Both the position numbers and the translations under genes were made by a program. Positions 26,601 through 41,600 of a stretch of DNA of 64,000 nt are shown here, in pieces (position 1 is the first letter of the stretch; each line of letters begins with the position of its first letter). Source of the DNA: Membranipora membranacea (lineage: Eukaryota > Bryozoa > Gymnolaemata > Cheilostomatida > Membraniporidae). The stretch covers positions 32,276,162 through 32,340,161 of the forward strand of contig OU612067.1 of assembly GCA_914767715.1 (NCBI GenBank), read 5' to 3'. Under the pieces are notes generated by a model, which did not search any database, had not been told where the DNA came from, and saw only the letters and a program-made list of their open reading frames with translations.

Positions 26601-29600
26601 GGCTCTCAGTTCTCTATCAAGTAAGTTAATAATGTTATGTCAAGCACTGCACTGTATGTGAGCTGAATGAGTGTGATGTTTAAAGGCAAGATGATTACGC
26701 ATCTGATAAATATCAGCTGCTCACAGAACATGTTACAAAACGATATCTGATTTCAGGTGAAGAAATTCTGAAATGATGAAAAAAATCTTAGATTAATATT
26801 TACTACAAAAATATCAGCTGCGAACAGATCAAGTTTGGATTGTCTTCTGTTCGCAGCAGATAAGCACTGGGGAAACAAAATATCTTGCTAAATGAACCAA
26901 ACTTTATCCCATGGTATATCAAAACGATGAAAATAAAAAAAATAAAACTACTGCTCAATCGATAATGAAATATAATTTTATGTTATATATAGTGTTGGGA
27001 TGCCGATATATCTCAGCATCAGTCTTTATTTGAGCTTCGGCTGCTCATAGTTACATGTACATGTATCTCATTACTCATCGCTGCCGATAGGCAGCAGCAC
27101 TTCAGCTTCAGAGACCTCAATACTTTCACAACCTCTCTTTGATAAGCCTTTGTAATCCAGCCGTAGATTAGTGTGTTCAAAATTCCGTAAAAGCTGTTGA
27201 TGATGACACCCGGTATACGTATGTGGTTGTCAGTACTCCCAGTCACCAGGGCTATTGTTGCATCAACTATATGCAGAGAATAACAAAGGAAATAGACGAA
27301 TACCATAAGAATGACGTAGACGGCAGCTATCGTCGTCTCTTTGTGACGATGTGTAGATCTAGGGTAGGAGGGAAGTCGTTGTCTTATCCTGTATATCTGT
27401 ATCAGTACAAAAGTAAGACTGACTGTCAAAAAAGTAGTCTGAAGATACATAAAAGATGCACAAGTTGCTTTATCCGGCCTCGCAATGCAGTGGTTGGCAG
27501 CTAAAGCAATATCCATGCATATGGCATTCTGGTCTGTGAACACATCTCTGAATGGGAGTAAAACTCCAGCAAAAACCCAAGATATAGCCAACCAAACCCA
27601 GATATGCCTTACAAATAAGCATGATCTATGGTTGAATGGACGATACATTGCTAGAAATCTGTCCATGCATGCAATGCCAAGAGTGACCAGTCTGATGTAT
27701 GTAGTAGTGCTGTTGAAAAAGCTGCTCCAAAATCCTGCTGGCACCCATCTTTGCATGAACATGCGACCTTGACAAAGAACTTGGGAAAAAGTTCGGAGAG
27801 CATACAGAACATCCGCTGCGGATGTTGCCTGTAAGATCGCAAAGTATGCTTTCCCTCTGAGAGCCTTTATCTGACAAAGAATCGCCATATGTAATACGTT
27901 CAGTATCAAAGAGAAGACATTTGTAGCGATAATCGTCCATTCTATAGAGGGCGGCAGGCAGATAGACGTCTGTTTGTTACACAGCGGAATTATCTCCACC
28001 ACCGAACTCTGATTTTCTCCCATCTTCACTGAGATCTGATCACTAACAGCAAGATGCCCTACATCTCCCTCATATACTCACTTAATATCAATAGTTGTGG
28101 GATTTTAAAAATTTAAAGATGTCAACAAATAATTTGAGTAAATTATTTAAAATGATCACTAATGGATATACTGCGCCTTTGTGCTCATTATGAAAGTTTA
28201 ATTTGAGCTTGCTCGCTCCTGAATCTGACAGAGTTGCTGCATTCTGCTTTAGGTGGTCAATAATATGCCTGGGGATTTAAATTTCCAATTTATTCAAGAT
28301 TTGTCCTACTCTTCTCCTGTGTACAGTCTATTATTTTTGAGTTTCACGCTTCTCTAATATAAATTAGTGAACACATGACCATAGCTGTCAGCTAACTATA
28401 AATAAGCCATGTCAAGAATATAATAATATCCTTCAGATTGTGAATTTGTGGCGTTTATAAAAAAAACTAGGCCTACAATGATTCAACATGACTTCACTAA
28501 AGCTCTCCCATATTCCTATCCCCATGCAAACCTTGACAACCTGAGCCACTTAGCAAATGATTATATTTTATTTCTTGATGGAAACCTTATTTGGGTCAGG
28601 GATCGGGAATTGTCTCAGCCTGTGCGCGGTTTCGTGCAGATACAAAGTGTATTTTCAAATCCTAAAGACTTCATAGTAATTAGTATCATTTATTAATTAT
28701 TGTTAGGTCTACGGCAAGGGCTCTTATTAACATGCTCACTTCACAACTCTGTCATTATTGAACAGATAACCAGAAAAGATAACCACATTTCACTTCATAA
28801 AATGTCACATTAATAGTTAGGCTGATAGAATGTCAGCATTTTAAACTTTGTTGTTTTGATAAACTGCTAACAATAGGTCGCTCCTCAGTACGAGGACTCC
28901 GGGCAACTTGCGTCCCTCTTTAGAGGCAGCCCACCCTCTGTTTTGTCATAAACAGGGCTAACAATAGGTCGCAGGATGATAAAAGAATAGTTATTGTAGT
29001 TGATGGAATATTTAAATCTTTGCAAAACCACCAACGGAAAGCAATTCACACCTCCTTAAATTCCAGCCAACAAGGTGGACTGGAGACAAGATCTTGGTTG
29101 AAATGTTCCATTATTGAAGAGACTGCATTGTGCCAACACAACTGTATAGTCCAGGCTTGTGCACAAAACTTGACCGCTTGACTTTTCGTAGTTTTCATAT
29201 TTTGTAATACTTAGTTGACATAATTTTAGCATACACACTCCAATAGAAGTACATGTTGTACCTCTAGCCAGCATTCTCCCTGCTCTAGCAGATATAGATA
29301 TCTGGTATCACAGACAGTTTGTGTGAGTTGTCCGCTCAGCTCCCGATCATGTGTGAAAAATACTATGACGTGAGAACTCACTCAAACCCGTCCCATATTA
29401 AAATTGCAAAAATTCGCTCACTTGGTGGACAGAACTCCCTCTCATTGCTTGGTTGCATGGCGATCTCTGAATGAATGCTGATATCTATTCTCCGGACGAT
29501 TTGCATGTTCATTAGACCCTGTTGAAGCCATTCTCCCTTGAATCGAATTAGATAAAATTCACATCTAATTTTATGAAGACAAAATTAAGTACACATAAAA

Positions 29601-32600
29601 ATAATTGATACACACAAAATACCCCTTGCATTTCTGCGTTAGCGCACAACAATAATAACATTGACTCAAATGTAGAAGTCACATTTAGGAAATGATGTCT
29701 AAACACACATGGACTTCTTGCACAGTAAGATAATATTTGTAGACTTTAATTAGTATGATGTCATTATCTTTATGATGTCACTTGTAAATTCCAAGACTGA
29801 CAGCAATCACCATTCCTCAGTTAAAGTTTCAATCAGTTGAACGCAACATGTTAAGAAGAAAATCCACCAGACGTCGGCGCTTATCTACCTTTTACAGAGA
29901 GTCTGAGCTACCCCCTATAACAGATACAAGGTTAGAGATCGGCAGCGATGATGTCACTGCTGACCCGGGCACTGCCGGCGGAGAGGGAGGTGTTAGAGCG
30001 AGGGATAAACTGCCTCTGTATGTGGAGAGTATGTGGAATAGTATAACTACCTCATCTCATGCTGTCACCTCCGCCGTACAGAATCATATTGTCTCTAAAA
30101 TACCAATGCTTGGTAAGTGAGAAACATGTTGGTCAAAACTATGGACCCAAGGCAAATTGATTTTGATTAATATGCCAATTGCAACAAGCGCTATACTGAC
30201 TGGCACACAAATTTTTCCCTATGCGATTATTGGGGTATTGAGCCTGGTTTGGCTTTGTTTTGTTGAGAAAGTAGGCTAAATATGAATTAAGGCTGCAAGA
30301 TCTTATTGTCTTCTTTATCGTATGTCTACCTCATCCATACGCTAAGATTGTATTGTTTCTATCTAAGAACAAAGCCATATGAGCCTAAACCTACACTGAA
30401 TGTTTTTTTTCACCGCCCACAGATAGGTTAACTGGCACTGCAGATGATGGTGGTCCCACCAGCTCTGATGCGTTTGGCCTATCTGCTGTACCCCCCTCCC
30501 TTCCAGCGTCCGGCTCCAGCTCTGTTGACCTCAGCAGTATGGTGACAGACTCTAGCTGTGATAGTAATCACTTCGATCATCAGACCCTGACTAGGGGTGC
30601 TGCTGTACACAAGGCGGTGGAGAGAACAAGATCTTTTAATAGTCAGGGTGGTCTGTCCAGGTCGAGCAGTGCAAGGAAACATAGATCATCCTCAATACAA
30701 CAACAACAAGGTGTGTTATTGCATAAAATCTTAGGAGTGACGGCTTTCGACAATTTCTTGAAAGACCCCGTTATATGTGGCATCACAAGACATGGATAAC
30801 TTTAGGATGGTTTTTCCTTCAATATTTTGTCCCAGATAAGTTTGTAGGGGCCTACCTAGTCCAAGTTTGGTCCATATACCTGCATTCAGAGTTGCTCACG
30901 ATCCACTAGTCACGTCGCAGTCGTGACCAGTGGAAGGGAGCAACTGGAATGCAGGATTAAACTTGTTCTAGTAGGGGCCTACCAGTATTAAAACCTATAG
31001 CTGTACACAGCTATGTAAACCAACAGGCAAGCCTACAGCCTATAGGATTATCTTATGAATGTAAAGGACCTTTTGGGAGAATGGGAAGCTGTTGATGATT
31101 GATAAATTGGTCTTCCTTTCATACTATACATACTTGCATCAATGAAGTTAATTGCTTGCATACTATACATCAGAGAATGAATTTTGCTAAATAGACAAAA
31201 TGTGAAACTTGTGAAATTAAAAACTACTACCTGGTACAACTTGTAAACTTTTATGAGTCATTGATTAGAACAATGAACTCCCTCTTCATTGATGAGAAGT
31301 TCATTCGCTATGTTTCCATGTTTATTTCATCATGGAAATCGCTAGCATTCAACATTCGAAATGGGAGTGGACCACTCATTCGAAGCATGGAACCACAGTG
31401 ATTTACAAACTCCAAAATTGATCACAGGTTTACCTGTGGGACAACTGCTCAAAACAAATGAGAAAATTTGATGTACATATTTTTGTATATTTGTTTTTAT
31501 TTTTGCTAATATACCCTGCACATTGATATTATAGACTTTCAGAGTTCAGCTTGTATAGACACAGAGGTATGGACGTGGGGATGTGGAGATCACGGACAAC
31601 TCGGTCAGGGAGACTGTCTGGATAGATGTCAACCTTCATCTATAAACTCACTCGCTGAGTCACAGGTAACGTCTGCTCAATAATACAAATACCTTTCCCG
31701 GCCGCGGACCGTTTGGCGGGCGGCCATAGGGCGGAGGGATGTAAGAGTCAAGGGGCTTAGGCAAATGTAGTCCTAGATTTGTTGGTATACACCATATATG
31801 ATGCACTCTATGTGTTTTGGAAACCTGAAAGCTCAATCTTGGTGCAGTCATGGCAGCTATGCCTGACAGTAATAAGTATGTGCTAACAGAGCTAGAGATG
31901 TATATATAGGAGTACTGACCCCAGTATTAGTGGTGGAGAAATGGTGCAGTGTAATAGTTACGGATCTTTCTCTGACCAGTTACTCAACTAGGGCTAATTT
32001 TATTGTTATGACTGACTGGCCATGTGCGATTGGATTAATCCTGTCTTTGTATAAAATCATCCCTTCTGTCACATGGATCTGGGAATGTGCCATCTCACCA
32101 AGTGAATCGACTATATAAATCTCTATTCACTTAATTTATGTCACCGCGGCAGTAAACAGCCTAGACTTGTTATAATTTATCTATATATAACAAAATTAGT
32201 CAATATTTTGTCAGACCATAATTGTATCCCCTATTATTCCTTATCCTGTTGTTTGCTGTTTTTGTATACATATAGGGCTCGGGCATTTACCTGTAGATAT
32301 GGTCTCAGTGTGCAATCAGTATACCGTGGTATTCTGTACTATCTGATTATATTGGGTATCATTGTACCATCTGCGCATACAATTAATGTAAAACATGGTC
32401 TCACATAGAGGGGTCCGAGCGTTGAAAATGAAACTCATTTTTATCTTTTTCTTTGATTTTATGTTGTTATTATAGATACACAGAGTGCAGTGCTCCCCAC
32501 ACTCGGCATTTGCTCTCTCTACAGACGGTAAAGTATACGCATGGGGAGATAACTCGGGCTCACAGATACAGTATAACGCTAAATCAATAATACTACACCC

Positions 32601-35600
32601 TCTATTATTACCCGTAAGTATCCATCCAACAATCCATCTAACCGTCCATCTATCAACTACATATTTACTTCTATGATGTTTGGTGTAAGTGAGCGTTGGC
32701 TCAAACCAGGTTGATCCTGTTTCAAATTTGACAGGCAATTTATTTTTAATATGGCTTTGTCAGGAGTAAATACTACTGATAATACATTCCGGTAAGGTAA
32801 ACATTGATCAACTCTGTCCTGGATTACCAAGCTGATAGTGTATTGAAGAATGTATTTTTCAATCAGATTACAGCATAAATGTCTTTTTTTATTTATTTTC
32901 TACCCTTTGTATTTAAAAGGTTAGTAGAAAGATGCCTGTAGTAGACTTTTCCTGCGGTGCTGATCATACACTATTACATGTGATTACTCCGACTAACTCT
33001 AAATCTAAAACTGGTCTATTTATTACCGGAGATGGTGCTAAAAGGTTTGCTGTTTGTCGTTTCTTGTATTGATAGTTATCTGTTTAGTTCTATAATAGCA
33101 TTCTCATACTTATAAGTGCAACGCGTATCAAACATATTCTATGCCAAATGAAGCACCCGAAGCTATCTGATGCTCATTTTCTGGGACCGATGCAGATAAG
33201 CCTTATTGAATATTGTATTTTTTCTCTGATGTTTTGGACTGTCTTAGAAAACGTCATATTGTCATCACATCCTGACTTGAAGAGGAGTACTGAATCATGA
33301 CTGTGCCCTCTGCCTCTGCTGTCTCCTCGGTGTTTGAGTCACTCGAGTATGATGCCGATATGGTCACTGAGTTGTGCGCTTACTATTTTAGTGAGTTGGG
33401 TCAGAGGATTGAATTTGCCAAAAAACTGGGACACAAACTATGCATGGGCTGTGGACCTAACAACATATCGTCGCTGTGCGTGCAGACAAACACCCCTAAT
33501 ATATATCGGGATTTAATGGAACTACAGGCTACTGAGGTTCAGCTTTACAGGTATGATAATATGTTTATATCACACTTATTCCGTATCACTTTCACTATCA
33601 GTTTGTTTTTATTTAGAGCTTTACTATTCCCAATTATTTATTACAAAACTAATTATAATAGTGTCTTCATTACTTCTCAGTTTTGATTGGATATTTCTGA
33701 TGGAGTTTTTTGTTTATCTTGTCGAATGCTGATTGGTCACTTTTTGTCTATCTTGTAGAATGCTGATTGGTCACTTCTTGTCTATGTTGTAGAATGCTGA
33801 TAGAGATTTTAGCCGATGTGATTGAGCCTATCATAGAGTCAGACCAGATGACATCACTACTAAACTCTGCATTCGGAGACTGCCTCAAAAGTATGATAGA
33901 AAATCTCTTCAAACTTGTCAACAAGGTAACCTGATTATTTATAAGGATTTTATTTCCCTAATATGCAAGTGCTCCATTTTGTGTATTTTAGATATTTAGG
34001 TATTTATTTGGATGACAATTTAAAATGGCTATCCGACACAAATTATATCCATGGAAAGCTGAAGCAGCTGTTTTTATGCATTATCCAGGTTTAACCATTT
34101 TAAACCAGATAGATATCAGAAAGACTATTTTATTCAAAGCCTGATTAAGTCTGTTTTAACATACAACCTGGAACTGTGGTTTAACTCATTTAACTTATTG
34201 CTGATCCTGTCATGCACGGCTGCTATGAGACTAATCATAATTTTTATAGAACGCCAAAGGCGCATACGAACAGATTTCTCGATAGTTTTGTACCTTGTTT
34301 ATTAAATAACTGATGTTCCTTTATTTTTGAATTCACAGAGAGCGCCATAATTGTAATGTGTCCCTGACATAATTACCGAAATAAACTCATTCAAAACTTA
34401 TTCATGTTCTGTATGGATTATTTGAAAGGAATATGCACCCTCTTAAAGAACAACATCTTGAAACCTTTCATCCTAGTTTTGATCAGTCTGATTGTAAGGC
34501 CGTTATACAGTAGCACGGGGTCATCATCAACAAACATCTGATATCTACTGTGTCATAATTTCTTCTTTCACAGATTGGATTGAACACCCAGGAGTTGATT
34601 GACGCTTGTGAGCCGACTGATCTGTTATCCTGTTCTCTGATGGGTAACTGTAACTCTTATCTCAGAACATTCAGATCATACTCTACTCATTTCCACAATC
34701 TACTCTCAATGAATGGTGTCGTGCACCTTGTATCATCTGTCAAGTGAGTGTCAACAGATTGTGACAGCCTCGAAATGTCAAAGATTAAATTATCCCATTA
34801 ACAGTCACCTGCTGACAGGATACTACTGTATGAACAATTTTGGACAACTATCTCGCTCTAATCAAGAGAAACGACATTTTTCTAGAATGTCTCATCAAAC
34901 TAATGGATAGCTAGTTGTCTCAACTCTGTCGTTGACTGAGAAAATAGAAGAAACTTTCATCAACTTGGGAAAAGTTCGGTAAAGCTATGAAATAAAGAGG
35001 TGAAATGAGTCCTATATACACACATATTTACTCTTTTTATTTAAAACTATTTTATATTGTAGGACGGTATTATTGAACCGAGAGGAGACGATTGCCTCTC
35101 TAGTAGAGAGATGTATGTTGGAATATAGCGATGATTTACTAGTTAATGTGTGTAACCTCCTACAGCTGCCTCTGAGGAGAGTTAGTGAGTACCATGAGTT
35201 ACTGGAGAAAGTACAACTACAACTCGAGGTAGGCTGCTGCTTCTTATCTCTGTGCATATTAATTACATTATTTATTGATTTTGCTAGCATTTGTTATTGG
35301 TTATCGTATGAATGAGCAGTAGAAATTGGTTAAGAATGCTTCTTTGTTAAACAGGGTCCCCAATTAGTACTTAATACAGTCTGACCCCCTCCCCCCCATA
35401 CTCTTGTCCCCGCCCGATGCCCCCCCCCCCCCCGACAGTTGATACATTTGAAAGCCAGGATTATAAACCTGCTTGCCACAGTATATGTTGTATAGTGATG
35501 TGCTGCTGTCAAATGATGATTGGTAAGTGTCCAAACAGTAAGGTTCACTTACGTAGTCAATGGTCTGCAAAAATGAAAAATAAATATTGATTGACTTTTT

Positions 35601-38600
35601 TGTCAATTTAACAAAAATAGGTTGGGCAAATCTACAACTAGTTGAACATTTTTTTCTTTAATAATAAATTGAATTAAGACTGATTTTGGTAGTTATTCTC
35701 TCTTGGTAGGATGGATCAGCCTTCACATACAGTCTGAATCAGCTGGAGATTACCAAACAGGAGCTCACTGAACAGTTTAACTTTGCTGAGTCCACTAGAA
35801 TATTCTGGATGAAATGTCCCAAAACTGTCTCGGTAAGTTTGAACTTCACACACGCAGAGGTTTATTGCTTTGATTCTTCTTATGAGTTTTGTCTATGTTT
35901 TATAGTGGATCAACCCACTTCATAACTTATACAATATGATTGTTGTCTGAAGTTTATTTTTTAAGTACAGTATTGTGTAAATTGAATTTGATCCAATTTA
36001 ACTGCATATGGAATGACTCCTGCGGGTTTTCGGTGGGCGGAGGCAACTCCAAATGCAGGAAACCGGCTCAAACTTGACATGTTTGTCAACACAGGCTATC
36101 ATATAGTGTGAGAATCCCATCTGAATGGATAGCCCAGCATCTTCATGTTACCTCATAGTTTATGATATTTCCATATGTATGGAGGTTTTTCTTATTTTAG
36201 GCTGCAATTGTGGTAGGTAGTTGTCTTTTCATAATAACATTCTTTGGCTCTACCAACTTGTCTGTTACGTTTAAGTTTGATGAGAATCTCACAAAAAGGG
36301 ATAAAGCATCCATGTAATTAAGATCAGGATCATCAAGGCTGATTCTCCAGCTAATTATCTTGAAAACAAGCCCAAAATTGACCCTCTTGGCCCATCAGAA
36401 GCTGTGTTTAGAGGCATTGAAGTGGACCCTTTTAATATTTGCTTTTGAGTTCGAAGAGTCCATATGTGAGCTTGCATCAGCGTTGTTGATCATGAATTGG
36501 AATTTAAATGGAACTGTAAAAGTGCAACCAAACTTTTTTCACCTCAGAGTGAGGGACAATCTTTCTTTTGTATTGGAATATCTCTTTTTGAGCACGAGCT
36601 ATGCTTGATTACAACTTGTTTCATCCAATTTTGATGAAATTTCTTATGGAAGACATGTAAGCAAATGTATGTTTATTGCATCTTTTCTCTACGCAAGCAA
36701 GCAACAGCATCAGTTCTTGTGCTCATTTTAAAACTTTATTTCATGGATGCTTTAAGTTCAGCTACAGCTCATGTATTCACCTTCAATTGACCTTGTGTTT
36801 TATGTCTAACTCACAACAATTATTGTTTGAAGGTTTTGGTATGTTTCATCTAAATGTGTTACTATTGATTTATTTTGTCAACATGCTAACTGTGATAAAT
36901 GAATGGAGTGAAGGGATTACATGTGGGAATGGAGATAAATGTTATGGTTGGCGCGCTAATTCTAGAGCTGTGTTGAACTTGATCTCTATATTATGTTATT
37001 TTGTTTCACATTTTTAGGCATCTCTGAAAGAGCCGACTAGAAGATTGATAAGAGAGAGTAAATCTCTATCTCTAAATCTTATTGGCGGATCTAAACTCTA
37101 TAAGAACTGGTTTGTTCTCTTCAATGATGTCTTTGTTCACATTCAGGTAAGTGATGAGAGATTTATTCATGCACTAGATCATTATCTTTTCATGCTGTAT
37201 TCATGAGTGTTTAAAAACCAAATTGTCTGCAGTAATATCAATATTTTTCTAATGATTGTTTAGCATATCCTTTCCACCCTGAAATTATTTGCATCCCATT
37301 TTCTGTGTCCTAAATCTGCAAATATTTAAAAATATGAAATTGTTCATTATTTAGCAAGTTGAAGTTTGAAGTTGAAGTTGAAGTTTGTTTATTGCCTAAA
37401 TTCTAATATCCATCCTGTGATAGGTTGATAGCAATGTTTTTATGGGGATTTTTTACATCTGCATTGTCATTTAGGGGAGTGTGCACAAAGTTTACCCATT
37501 AGAGAAACTGTGGTTAGAGTCAGGACCTAATAACAGACACGCTGATGGGGGAGAGGGTAAGAATAGCGGCCCTGAACATGAGATCAGACTACTGATGCCT
37601 GAGGCTTCACTCAATGTCCAAGCCACAAACACTGCTGAAAAGGTAATCACCTTTCTTGGATAGAAAATCACATCCGGTGTAGTTTTTCAATTTTATTTAT
37701 TTTCAATTTTTTTGTTTATTTGTTATCCTGAGAGAAGTGAGCCCTTGTGGAGGCTGATGTTCAGCAGATGTAGGGGGCATAGTGATCCCTTATAGCACTT
37801 TTGAGGCCAGATGCTCTCTTACAAACTACTAGTGTCGTTATCTGTATCAATGTTGAGGAATTATTAGATTAAATGGAACACCCTGAGACACTAGAGATAT
37901 TTATTATTTGTGGCATTATTACATATTCATACATTGACTGATTGTTATTAAAGGCTGAGTGGATGTGGATATTGAGTCACACGGTGACATCATGGCTATC
38001 TAACTGTAAGTCGGACACCGAGAACAGCCCCATCTCACTGAAGAGGCGGGCCACAGTTCTGAGGGCTACACCTGTAAGCAGAGTTGCTAGTCACATGTTC
38101 TATAAGGCCGGACCCCTGCAAGGTTTGTGTGAAGTGAAATACTCCTAATCTTTAACGAGCAGTCAATGCATTGTGATGGGACTGATGCTTTTAGGATTAC
38201 TCTCTGTAGTTTTGTAGAAAAATCCATTTATAGATCTGGATCAGGCACTTAATCAGAGGTTCAGTTGATATAATGTGCTGTTGAATTATACGCTGGGACA
38301 TATTGGCAAACAAGACAAAGTGTCAATTTCCGTAGTCAAGGGAAGATAACTTCTATCTATAAAAATGTTTATCTTTCCTATCCAGCACTGTATGCAAACG
38401 TAAGGATAATCAGCTTGGGTGTTCCTGTTGGCCCTCATTTTCAAAGTTTCCAGAACACAACTTCAGCCTGGAATTCCTCAGGCTAAAACATGAATTCACT
38501 TAGAACTCAATAAGGTTGCATTTTGGGTAATCATTGGAATGCCCTACTACATGACTTCTCTCTAGTCAGATTATCCATATAAGTTTGGTTTTGTAGGAGC

Positions 38601-41600
38601 TGTATATAAAGGTCAGTGGAAGAGAGCTTATATGCACGGAGAAGGACAGGTCACATGGGCTGATGGTAGAGTGTATGTTGGTCAGTTCTCTGATGGCCAA
38701 CAGACAGGGTATGTGAATAACTACACTGCAATCAGCATATCAGGGAAATCATCTAAACATTTTCTTTTAAAATTGGGAAATCTCCTGCTTGCATGTGGAG
38801 AATAAGAAAGGTTTGGTAGCAGAGACATGAATTTTTAGCACCCTGTACATTTTGTTATTTCAATGCAACACTTGATTCTCTTACTAGGTACGGTAAACTG
38901 ACATACAAAGTGGAGGGAAAAGTCGAGACTATGGAGGGATACTGGAATAAAGGAAAACTACACGGCTTCGCTAAAGCTAAATACGCTCATGGTGATACTT
39001 ACACTGGATTCTTCAGAGGTAACCGTCTGCTTACTATGTTTGCCACGCTGTTATCAGTGTCATCGCCTTAGAAGTCGTGTAAGCTTTCCTGGAGATCAAC
39101 CAGATTACTGGTTGATATGATCAAATGAAATTTTGTGAACAACTGTAACCAAATTTTATTCTGCATGATATTGTGAGGGCCCTCGTCTAAATGAGCACGT
39201 TTATTGCAAGCAAATTTGACTCTAACTCTGGCTTTGTTAACAGAAAGCTTGTACAGTGGACATGGTGTGCTGAAGCAGAAGTCTACCTGTAGTGTGTATG
39301 TAGGAGAATGGAAGGAAGGAAAGAGACACGGCTACGGAGTATCAGACATAAATGGTATGTAAGATAACAGAGGGAAACTCCTCTTTGTTCAGAGTTCAGA
39401 GTATGACGTAATGTTGAGTGAGCCTTTTGAACTTGTCTCTGACATAAATATTAAATTATTCTCAACTGCAATATGTGTACATATTGTGTACATATTGTGT
39501 ACATATTGTGTACATATTGTGTACATATTGTGTACATATTGTGTACATATTGTGTACATATTGTGTACATATTGTGTACATATTGTGTACATATTGTGTA
39601 CATATTGTGTACATATTGTGTACATATTGTGTACATATTGTGTACATATTGTGTACATATTGTGTACATATTGTGTACATATTGTGTACATATTGTGTAC
39701 ATATTGTGTACATATTGTGTACATATTGTGTACATATTGTGTACATATTGATTTCTCTAGACCAGCTGTAGGCAACCTGCAGCCTTTTTGCCAGTGCGGC
39801 CTAATGGGTAAACTTTTGCAGCCTTATTGGGCCTTATGTCTGTGAAAATTATCACATTTATTTGTTTTCCTGTATACCTTATCATGCCGCCACTTGTTTA
39901 AAAGAAAAAGAAAAAAGTGGCGTGACAAGACTAACACATACCCCTCTGTAAGCACAATCTATAGCTGGAATTTCACAATATTCACCATTCTGCATCATGC
40001 ATGTAGCTTTTACAAGAGCTTCAATTTGAAAATATAAACCCAAAACAGTGAGAACAAAACTATCTTTTCCTTACTTTCGGATGTAGATGTCATGTTACCA
40101 ATGCTCCAGAATTTTGGCTGAGATGTGCCCCTCATTTGTCAAGCATATATGCAAATTTCCCCTTGCCCTCTGCTCAACCAATTGAAACTTAGATTATAAT
40201 TGTAACTTAATGTCACAAAACTTCAGAAGATTAGATAAATATAAATCGTTTAAGCTTTAAGCTCAATGTTTTTCGACATACCACTGTTTTTATTGACACA
40301 TTCTCTCATTTAGTTTGTACAAAATATACAAAGCCAAACTATACCTCACATTCCAGATTTATGCATGAAAGATATATTCAGGCCTTTTGAGTGGAGCCTG
40401 CGTAAAATGTGGCCTTTTTCAAGTTGCCAACCTATGCTCTAGACTCTAGACTCTACACGGTCAAGGTTCATAATGACAGAATAGACTTGGCTTACTTTGA
40501 TTCATTTAAACTGACAAATCAGTGAAATGCAGAGGGGATATCCATTAGGATTTAGAAACAGTATATGATATTTTATTCTTTTAAAAAAATGTGGATTAAA
40601 ATTGCAAGTGCTTTACAGGTGCCTTAAGGGGACAGCCGCCATATTCGGCGCCAAGTTGCTCTCAGTTTGCAGGCAGGTCGGAGCACACCTGGGGCTTCAA
40701 TTGAACTCAGTAGTCAGTAGAATGCAGCAAGATCCGAACCCGAGACCTCCAACACTTGCGCGTTAGAGGGCAGGCGTGCTAACCAACTGAGCTACCTCCT
40801 AATCCTACTATTCTTTATATTCTAGGTGAGAAATACCTCGGCCAATGGGTCAGAGATGTAAAACAGGGTCCAGGTCTCAACATAACCTTAGATGGCTACT
40901 ACATGGAGGGCAATTTCACCAACAATAAAATCATAGTGAGTTGATACACTGCACTTGTGTACGTATTTACTAAAGATTCCAGGAAGTTCACAGCTAAAAA
41001 ATTGTTATGAAGTAACTTGTTGACCCCATAGACAAAAACATAAAGATTTATTTTGTTTTTGTAAGTTTATGTTGCATAAAAAAAGAAGAATTAATTGAGC
41101 AACAAAATGCTGAGAAAAGTTTTGGTCTAGCTGTGATCAAGTCAGTTTGGTTATCATTTTATCAGCTCATATATACTAAATATATATTATAAATATTCAT
41201 AGGGTCAAGGACTTATAATGACGTCTAACGACACATACTATGACGGAGTGTTCACTGGCCTCAATGAAGTGAACGGTAAAGGAGTGATGGTGCTAAATAA
41301 CGGGGATAGAATCAGCGGTACATTTGACGGGACGTGGGCTGATGGAATCAAAATACACAATGGTGTCTATAGTAAATACTCTCCTGAAAACAGCCTGGTG
41401 AGAAGACTTTCTGTTCGATATTTAATCTTACTCTGAGGCTTATGTGAACAACGGCAGATCAGCTTTCTAAATGAGGCAGATTCAGATTGCTTCTGATAAG
41501 TCACTCATGGCTTGAGGGAGAACAACTCAAAATGCAGACAAACCGGATCAGTAAAAACACATGATTATACAATAATAAACTTGATCTAGTTAAAATGATC

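Noticed and set aside
32316-32738. 140-codon minus-strand frame
   Set aside because: It overlaps the ALS2 RCC1 exon 32476-32613 in antisense and has no recognisable domain.
39389-39845. Long open frames on both strands over the 11-bp array (up to 144 codons)
   Set aside because: They are produced by the repeat itself: 11 bp is not a multiple of three and contains no stop in any phase, so all frames stay open.
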